A stretch of 64,000 nt of DNA, taken from assembly GCA_018433975.1 (NCBI GenBank), contig JAHDQE010000080.1, forward strand, positions 1 through 64,000. Reading direction: 5' to 3'. The notes beneath the pieces are model-generated. The model was not told the origin of the DNA. It saw nothing but the letters and a program-made list of their open reading frames with translations, and made no database searches. Position 1 is the first letter of the stretch, and each line of letters starts with the position of its first letter. This document shows positions 58,053-64,000 of this stretch, in pieces. This DNA comes from Ornatilinea sp. (GTDB lineage: Bacteria; Chloroflexota; Anaerolineae; Anaerolineales; Anaerolineaceae). Both the position numbers and the translations under genes were made by a program.

Positions 58053-59774
58053 TTATTTTCTGTTCGACAACCAATCCATCAAACGGTCATAACTCCAGGT
58101 ATTTATCGCTTGACCGGCTTCTATCCAGGCCCTGCGTGCAATTCCAACTCCATAAATCAACACATCGAATTGATCCGAAGCATGGGCGTCACTGTCAATA
58201 CTGATCGGGATTCCCATTTCTGCTGCGCGGCGCGCGTAAATCTCGTTCAAGTCAAGTCGCGAGGGATGAGAATCAATCTCCAACGCAACTCCTGCTTCTT
58301 GGGCCGCTTTGAGAACCACTTCCCAATCCAGATCAGCTCCTTCCCGGTTGGGAAGCAACCTGCCTGAAGGATGAGCAATTATATCAACATTGGGGTTCCG
58401 AATCGCCTTTACCAAGCGTTGTGTAATAACTTCCCTGGGCTGGCGCAGACTGGTATGTAACGAAGCCACAACGATGTCCAGATCGGCCAGCACCTCATCC
58501 GGATAATCCAATTCTCCATCCGAGCGAATTTCCAGCTCAATACCCTGTAAAAGGCGGATTTTTTCACCCAGCTTTTGCTGCACATCGTTAATTTCTCTCT
58601 TTTGCGCCCGAAGTTCTTCAATGCTTAATCCATTGGCAATTGCCATTCCATGTGAATGATCCGTGACAGCCAGAATTTTTAATCCTTTTTGAATCGCCGC
58701 ATTGGCCATCTCTTCAATAGAAGCGTGTCCATCGCTCCAGTCTGAGTGGGTATGCAAGTCCGCTTTCAAATCGGAAAGCTGAATCAAATCCGGTAAATTT
58801 CTGGAGACAGCAGCTTGTATTTCCCCACGATCTTCCCGTAGCTCCGGCGGTATCCATGGAAGCCCAATTTGCTGGTACACAAGTTCCTCTGTGGAACAAT
58901 TCAGCAAGGTCCCATCTTCAGCCTGCAAACCATGTTCAGACAGAGAAAGCCCCTGTCTTTGGGCATACTCTCGTAGCCGCACATTATGAGCCTGCGAACC
59001 AGACGCATATTGCCACAAGCTCCCAAATGAGTTATTGGGTTGGATCCAGAGTTGTATTCTCAAGCCTGTTTTTAACTCGACACTGGATTTACTCTTTCCA
59101 TGCCCGACCACCCGAACCACTTCCGGGTGGTTTACAAATGCCTGCATGATCCGTTCCGGGACATCCGAAGCCGCGACCAGATCAAGGTCTCCGATAGTCT
59201 CTTTCCACCTGCGAACACTGCCCGCAATTTCCGCTTTGTCGACACCTTCCTGTGCCTTTACCCAATCCAGCCAGTGCAGCGCGATTGGTCGAGCCGTCCC
59301 TAGTAACATCCGTTTTGTTCTTCTTGAGAGCGCTTCAATGCCCTCTATAAGTTTCTGTTCTGACTTCTCACCGATACCGGGTAAATCACGCAATTTACCA
59401 GCCTTTGCAGCCACAGCCAGCTCCTCGATGGTGGTAATTCCTGCCTCATGCCAGAACAGCGCAGCTTTTTTAGGACCGACATCTGGAATTTCGAGAATAT
59501 CCAATAAAGAAGGCGGAACTTCTTCTTCCAACTTTCTCAAAAATTGCAGTTCGCCAGTTTGCAGCAATTCCTCAATCTTATCCGCAATTGCCTTTCCAAC
59601 GCCAGGAATTTCTTTTAATCTCCCTTCCTGAGCGACAATCTGAATATCCTCACTCAAGGATCGGAGGCTTTCAGCAGCTCTGCGGTAAGCCAGATACTTG
59701 TAAACAACTTCCCCCTTTATTTCCAGCAAGGCAGCTATCCGTTCAAAAACCGCTGCCAGTTCTTGGTTTTCCAT
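58053..59774 (-). CDS. polX: PolX-type DNA polymerase/PHP protein with altered polymerase site
   Basis: A 573-residue protein with helix-hairpin-helix motifs ('IPGVGKAIADKIEEL', 'LPGIGEKS'), a Pol X palm and a C-terminal PHP domain. The first two catalytic Asp are present (Asp196 and Asp198 in 'GDLDLV'). The third, expected in a 'V-D-L' strand, is Gln241 ('GLRIQLWIQP', codon CAA). The PHP motifs are intact: 'DLHTHSDWSDG', 'VTDHSHG', 'HPSGRLL' and 'DSDAHAS'. PolX proteins act in base-excision repair and have 3'-5' exonuclease activity in PHP. This one may keep the nuclease but lose polymerisation. Confidence 0.88.
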   Translation of the reverse strand: MENQELAAVFERIAALLEIKGEVVYKYLAYRRAAESLRSLSEDIQIVAQEGRLKEIPGVGKAIADKIEELLQTGELQFLRKLEEEVPPSLLDILEIPDVGPKKAALFWHEAGITTIEELAVAAKAGKLRDLPGIGEKSEQKLIEGIEALSRRTKRMLLGTARPIALHWLDWVKAQEGVDKAEIAGSVRRWKETIGDLDLVAASDVPERIMQAFVNHPEVVRVVGHGKSKSSVELKTGLRIQLWIQPNNSFGSLWQYASGSQAHNVRLREYAQRQGLSLSEHGLQAEDGTLLNCSTEELVYQQIGLPWIPPELREDRGEIQAAVSRNLPDLIQLSDLKADLHTHSDWSDGHASIEEMANAAIQKGLKILAVTDHSHGMAIANGLSIEELRAQKREINDVQQKLGEKIRLLQGIELEIRSDGELDYPDEVLADLDIVVASLHTSLRQPREVITQRLVKAIRNPNVDIIAHPSGRLLPNREGADLDWEVVLKAAQEAGVALEIDSHPSRLDLNEIYARRAAEMGIPISIDSDAHASDQFDVLIYGVGIARRAWIEAGQAINTWSYDRLMDWLSNRK

Positions 59775-59809
59775 TTCTATTGATACCTCACCTTCGAAAT
59801 ATGTAATCC

Positions 59810-61837
59810 TTATGGAGAAGATTTACAGGCCCGGATATCCATCAACCTGCGGAAGTCGTATGGGTAACCGTCAAACACTACCTCATCCACCAGTTTTACA
59901 CATGGAGTTTCTAACATCCGCTGATATTCAGCCTCATGCTTATCCCAATGTTCAAATCCAACATAAACATAATCAAAACCCGCATCACTCAGCTTGACCG
60001 GGTCGGGATGACTCGAAAGCACCTCCCACTCCGGTTTGTTTTCGTACCATGTAATTCCGGAATCGGTTGGACGGCCAAAAACAACTGCTGGTCGAGAAGT
60101 GATGGGATCGTAAATCACAGCATCTTTTTCGAGCTTATCCCAGTATTTTGCTTCCATCTGTGCATCCAGAGAGGAAAGATAATAAGAATACACCGGCTTC
60201 GGCGCGGATATAAGTTCCAATCCAAAAAGTACTATTCCCCCAAACATCGCAATGAAAAGAAGAAAAGCAATTCCAGCTTTCACCCATTCTTTACGATTCT
60301 TCCCCCACAGCCAGAGACTTGCAATAGCGAAATTACCACTTGCCAGCCCATAGAGTTTACTCTGCAAGCGATTCAAGGCTGTAGGGCCTGCATTACCAGT
60401 GTATTGAATCAAGAGTATTGGGATATAAACAAGTGGCAAAACAATTACCGCAGCTTCATACCATCTACCAGCACGAAAAGCCTTATAACCCCAAATAAAC
60501 ACCAGCGGAAGCACAATAATCATCGGACCAATTTCAAACAAAGCTGTAATTAATTGATACGGATTTCCTAAAGAAAGCTCACCAAGATGACTGGAAAGGA
60601 AAGAAGGCGGCCACGACATCGCGAAAGTAAACGAGAAATAAGAAGAACTAGCCTGACCAGCTAATTTGGAAAGAAAACCGGATACCACCCCTGTCAACAC
60701 GCCACCCTGGAAAGCAATAATAATGCCAGCAGGAATAAGGAGATAAGTCCATTTCAACAAGGTTGAAGGAATTTTAAAAGATCTGTTAACAATCATATAA
60801 ATCACAGCTACAACACCCAATCCTAATGCTAGGTTAACAATTGAGGTTTCCGTACTGATCGCCCTTGCGGCTAATAACATCACTAATGCTGCTCCACCAC
60901 GCCAATCCCGCCAGCGGTTGTAAGAAAGAAGCAAAAACGACCCAATACTACCGCTTATAGCCCCTGCCCCTGCGTGATAAAGCCATACACTCGGGTAATT
61001 CATTCCATTAAAATAGGCAAACGGTAAGGGAAAAGAACCAGCACCATCAATACCCGTAGGACTTGTCAGCGCAGTGAAGAAGTCCGGGGCAGTAGCTGCA
61101 CCAGTACCAATCATATGAAGATTAGCTGAAATTTTCTGTAACAATCCAACTGGTAATAAAAGCATTAACCAACGGGTCCCCCCAGAAAATAAACCAAAGC
61201 TTCCAGCAATAAAAGCAGCCAAACCACTCCTCGTAATCCGCCAAATCCAAAGGGAAGCCAAGACTACAGAAAGGCTTCTTCCGAAACCACGCACAAGGTC
61301 AACAGCTGTCCAGACATTTAATCCCAACACACGCATTAATTGCGCAGAAAACAACAAATCGAAATAATGATAATTCATCTGTACACTCGGATCGAGTGGA
61401 AAATGGGGAGGAATATCACCCGTTGCTAGGACCGAAGCTATGGGCAAATTCTGATAATCATCCAGAATTGCCATTCCACGTCCAACTATAGTTAAGACGT
61501 ATGTCAACCCCAATAGAACAATAATTTGCCCCGGGTAAATAGAGAACCGAAACATCCCTTTCAACTTTTCTTTTGAAAACGGGAAAGAAAACGCCACACC
61601 AATAACAAAAACCAAGCTGGACGCGACCCAAATCGCGGGAACCAAAGAAATTACCTGAGCGATTAAATTGGTAAAGAAATTCTCCAAGACTGCCCCAACC
61701 GCAATTCCCGCAAGAGTCTCTTCTCTCTTATAGAGACGAAAAGAACTCCGCACAATCCACAAACCACCCATAATCCACAAGAAACTCCACAAAAGAAACA
61801 ATGGAATGGAACTACTATGACGAAGCAGCGCAATCAT
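59810..61837 (-). CDS. Large multi-pass membrane protein, GT-C/DUF2298-like
   Basis: A 675-residue protein with about 14 hydrophobic segments and a soluble C-terminal tail of about 110 residues. 'DIPPHFPLDPSVQMNYHYFD' in an early external loop recalls the 'MNYYYFG' motif of DUF2298 (Chlor_Arch_YYY) and other GT-C-like membrane proteins that handle polyprenyl-linked sugars. GGAGGA precedes ATG 61837. It is the second of two such genes beside a glycosyltransferase, so a role in cell-surface glycan assembly is likely. No catalytic residue can be pinned by eye. Confidence 0.65.
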   Translation of the reverse strand: MIALLRHSSSIPLFLLWSFLWIMGGLWIVRSSFRLYKREETLAGIAVGAVLENFFTNLIAQVISLVPAIWVASSLVFVIGVAFSFPFSKEKLKGMFRFSIYPGQIIVLLGLTYVLTIVGRGMAILDDYQNLPIASVLATGDIPPHFPLDPSVQMNYHYFDLLFSAQLMRVLGLNVWTAVDLVRGFGRSLSVVLASLWIWRITRSGLAAFIAGSFGLFSGGTRWLMLLLPVGLLQKISANLHMIGTGAATAPDFFTALTSPTGIDGAGSFPLPFAYFNGMNYPSVWLYHAGAGAISGSIGSFLLLSYNRWRDWRGGAALVMLLAARAISTETSIVNLALGLGVVAVIYMIVNRSFKIPSTLLKWTYLLIPAGIIIAFQGGVLTGVVSGFLSKLAGQASSSYFSFTFAMSWPPSFLSSHLGELSLGNPYQLITALFEIGPMIIVLPLVFIWGYKAFRAGRWYEAAVIVLPLVYIPILLIQYTGNAGPTALNRLQSKLYGLASGNFAIASLWLWGKNRKEWVKAGIAFLLFIAMFGGIVLFGLELISAPKPVYSYYLSSLDAQMEAKYWDKLEKDAVIYDPITSRPAVVFGRPTDSGITWYENKPEWEVLSSHPDPVKLSDAGFDYVYVGFEHWDKHEAEYQRMLETPCVKLVDEVVFDGYPYDFRRLMDIRACKSSP

Positions 61838-61884
61838 TAATCATCCTCCAAAGGCAATTTTTCTGGACAATCAAAGTCTTAACA

Positions 61885-63900
61885 CTAATTCTCAAAGGCT
61901 GGACATAACACCCCTTCAACAGGTGCCTCCAAATCCTTTGGTGCCAGTATTTGTACACCAAAAACCGGATAAGTCTCTACGGGTTCGTAATAACATAAAA
62001 GCGGAATAGAAACCCACTTCACCCAGGCATCATTTTCATTACCAAACTCATACTGCTCCCCCTGAAAACCCGTATGAAGCGGTTCACTAAGGATCATTGA
62101 AAATCGATGACTGGCAATATCTTGATAAAATTGTTCAAAATAATTAACATCCTCTGCCATTGCCATATCCATCATATTTCTTTTCTCATACTCAGGGATC
62201 AAAGGAATGTTTGGGATAAACCCAAAGGTTAGCAACTGCCGTTGATCCATGAGCAAAACTTCACCAGTTTTGTTCCCTTCCAAAATATAATTTTGTACAG
62301 AAGTTAATACCTCTTGTGTTTCAGCTTTTGAAGGAAGAATAAAAGGTTGAACACTTATCATTGGTTGTACAACGGGATAAAGCGCAGCAGCTAGGGTCAA
62401 TAGCTTAATCCAAATGGATTGTGTATTAATAGAAATTACCCACTGTTTCAAACCCGCTTCCCATGCAAGACAAGCAGCAATCAGTGTGCCGACCAAGAAC
62501 ATATCCAGATTATGCAGATTGTTTCCCCCACCAATCTTCACACTAATGATCAACCCCACAACCATAAAGGCGCCCAAGATGCCACCCAGAGCCAGCTTTT
62601 GCCAAACATCTAGACGCCAACGTTTTTTGACAATAAGATAAACTAACAGAATCAGAAGCGGTCCAACAGCAAGCAAAAGCCCAAGCAATATTCCCATTCC
62701 ATTGGTCGCATTTGGAAGCAATCTGGACCACAAAAGTGGCTGCCTACCTACCTTACTAGAAATACCTTCAACACTCAGCAATCCCGGATTCAATGTTTTG
62801 CTATTTACAGAGGCTTGAATCCTTTTGAGCGCTTCAGGAAGCACATAACCACCAAATAGACCAGCCACTCCAAGAATGATGGAACGCATCCAACGTTTTT
62901 TTCTCATCCCATCACTTGAAAGTGCTGGGTCCAGAAAGGTCATAAGCACAGCCCACATTGCAGGAGCAAACAACCAAGTGGATCGGCTTATTTGAGCATA
63001 ATACCCAGCCAATGCCACAAGTGGAAAACCCAACCACAAGGTTCTTCTACGTTGTGCAGCAACCAATATAGCTGCCAACACTAAAGGCGTATAAATAGGT
63101 CCCTGATTTAAAAACAAGAAGCTCCACAATCCCAACAAAAGCCATTCCCCAAAATGATTCCTTTCTTCAGGAAACAAATAAAATCCCAAGAAAATATAAG
63201 GAATTGTAAAAACAAAAGCACTCCAGAAGCGAACCACTTCAATAGGCACTGCTCCCAATAAAAACGGCAACCCCCATAAACTCTGACGTCCCCTGCCCAG
63301 AAGAGAAGGAATAGAATTTTCCAGAGGATAGTTATACAATCTCCTGCCATATAGGAGAGAATAGTCCCAGAGAAGGTTACCCTCTGACCACCCTAAAGAA
63401 AAAGGATAACCTACTGCTTCCCGAAAAGAAATAGCCAGAGCAAAAATCGCTCCAAACAGAATACCCCCAACCATTACCCCCGACCAGATAAACCCAACCT
63501 CGGTGTTATCAGAAGCAACCCAAATACTAATGGAGAAAAAGGAACCAATTAAAAGCAAACGCAGATATGTACTGCCAAAGATGTCACTGAAAGTAATTGA
63601 AAAGAATGCTGCCAGTCCAATGGCCAGCAAACCAATCAGGAACCACCTTAGCCACCCTAAACGATTGCGAATTTTATGCAGTGGTATAAAAACAGACGAT
63701 TTCCAAATCGCCAGCAGCGCAAGAATACTTACGATTCCTGCAAACCCTATGGTTGCCAAAAGCGAATAGGATATCCTTGTTGCCTCTTTCAATAATGGGG
63801 AAAACCACGCATCAATTTCTTGGCCTACTTTGTACAGAAAAATGAAGAGCAATCCGGTTATTAGAAATCGTATTACTAAATTTCGAGTTTTTTGTTTCAA
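61885..63900 (-). CDS. Large multi-pass membrane protein of unknown function, GT-C-like layout
   Basis: A 671-residue protein with about 13 hydrophobic segments and a soluble C-terminus. TTG 63900 is the likely start: AGGAGG lies 10 bases upstream and the TTG overlaps the stop of the upstream glycosyltransferase gene. The layout (many helices, conserved-looking acidic loop 'SLGWSEGNLLWDYSLLYGRRLY' after the fifth helix, soluble tail) resembles the neighbouring protein and other GT-C-type or dolichol-phosphate-sugar-using proteins. It probably acts in surface glycan synthesis. Family membership is not certain. Confidence 0.6.
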   Translation of the reverse strand: MKQKTRNLVIRFLITGLLFIFLYKVGQEIDAWFSPLLKEATRISYSLLATIGFAGIVSILALLAIWKSSVFIPLHKIRNRLGWLRWFLIGLLAIGLAAFFSITFSDIFGSTYLRLLLIGSFFSISIWVASDNTEVGFIWSGVMVGGILFGAIFALAISFREAVGYPFSLGWSEGNLLWDYSLLYGRRLYNYPLENSIPSLLGRGRQSLWGLPFLLGAVPIEVVRFWSAFVFTIPYIFLGFYLFPEERNHFGEWLLLGLWSFLFLNQGPIYTPLVLAAILVAAQRRRTLWLGFPLVALAGYYAQISRSTWLFAPAMWAVLMTFLDPALSSDGMRKKRWMRSIILGVAGLFGGYVLPEALKRIQASVNSKTLNPGLLSVEGISSKVGRQPLLWSRLLPNATNGMGILLGLLLAVGPLLILLVYLIVKKRWRLDVWQKLALGGILGAFMVVGLIISVKIGGGNNLHNLDMFLVGTLIAACLAWEAGLKQWVISINTQSIWIKLLTLAAALYPVVQPMISVQPFILPSKAETQEVLTSVQNYILEGNKTGEVLLMDQRQLLTFGFIPNIPLIPEYEKRNMMDMAMAEDVNYFEQFYQDIASHRFSMILSEPLHTGFQGEQYEFGNENDAWVKWVSIPLLCYYEPVETYPVFGVQILAPKDLEAPVEGVLCPAFEN

Positions 63901-64000
63901 TTTGATTCTGCCTCCTGATGGAGCAATGAAGACAGCAAGTCTTCATATTTTTTACAAATCTTATCCAATTTATAGTTCTCATCGACAAACTTTTTACCTG
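63897..64000 (-). CDS. C-terminus of a glycosyltransferase (partial)
   Basis: Only the last 33 codons are in the window; the gene runs off the right edge. The visible tail ('GKKFVDENYKLDKICKKYEDLL') is typical of the final helix of GT4 (GT-B fold) glycosyltransferases. The stop TGA is the complement of 63897-63899 and overlaps the TTG start of the next gene. Confidence 0.6.
   Translation of the reverse strand, partial: GKKFVDENYKLDKICKKYEDLLSSLLHQEAESN

Noticed and set aside
1..64000. CRISPR arrays, tRNA and rRNA genes
   Set aside because: No regularly spaced short repeats and no tRNA- or rRNA-like segment was noticed in the intergenic gaps; a covariance search would be decisive.

Overview
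The window looks like a chromosome segment of an anaerobic, fermentative member of the Chloroflexota, most likely class Anaerolineae. This rests on the gene families and was not tested by a search. The pointers are tandem DUF3048 lipoproteins, an NBR1-Ig lipoprotein, a surface protein with Ser-rich-linked repeats, many Ala-Cys/Gly-Cys lipoproteins, a Na+-pumping methylmalonyl-CoA decarboxylase, and two ArmA/Rmt-like 16S rRNA methyltransferases. No tRNA, rRNA, CRISPR array or intact insertion sequence was seen.

Layout. 1-2400: a coupled cluster of a tiny hydrophobic peptide, a DUF5317 membrane protein, a small NHLP/Os1348-like protein and a GAF-HD-GYP protein, closed by a strong hairpin. 2506-3753: a flavoprotein. 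3773-12565: a nearly complete histidine operon (hisG-D-C-B-H-[NYN]-A-F-I-E). It has a consensus promoter, a near-leaderless leader peptide with four consecutive His codons, and a terminator/antiterminator pair. Its hisB is fused to an N-terminal DJ-1/PfpI-like domain that lacks the nucleophile cysteine, and a NYN-domain gene sits inside the operon. 12672-17396: a NrdG-like radical SAM protein, a coiled-coil protein and a multi-AAA CbxX-type ATPase, translationally overlapped. Facing it at 17410-21463 is a second operon of two membrane SPFH proteins and a TPR protein. 21669-25210: a propeller lipoprotein and a GAF-GAF-GGDEF cyclase.

25412-29661 is a compact RNA-modification operon: tgt, two 16S rRNA m7G1405-type methyltransferase paralogues (one intact, one diverged) and an RsmF-type m5C methyltransferase. 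The families of the last three act on neighbouring bases of the ribosomal decoding site. 29798-34650 holds an M55 peptidase, two DUF3048 lipoproteins and an aldo/keto reductase. 34918-38464 is the complete methylmalonyl-CoA decarboxylase (carboxyltransferase, OadG-like, biotin carrier, OadB-like pump). 38640-45463 holds a degenerate PP2C-like membrane protein, surface proteins and a GH13 enzyme. 45525-47641 is a divergent GntR/cysteine-desulfidase pair with an operator in the promoter. 47661-49538 is a lone dnaK.

49545-54450 looks like an accessory island: a gene-poor stretch with decayed-looking frames, then a six-gene operon (sigma-region-4-like protein, lipoprotein, ABC ATPase, YtrA-type GntR, two permeases) behind a consensus promoter with an inverted repeat near the start point. 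54719-64000 holds a UPF0316-like membrane protein, glycogen phosphorylase, a small lipoprotein, a PolX whose third catalytic Asp is Gln, two large GT-C-like membrane proteins and the end of a glycosyltransferase.

The strongest candidates for new biology are the decoding-site modification operon, the DJ-1/HisB fusion with its His attenuator, the radical SAM/coiled-coil/AAA module facing the SPFH/TPR operon, and the peptide/DUF5317/HD-GYP cluster at the left edge.
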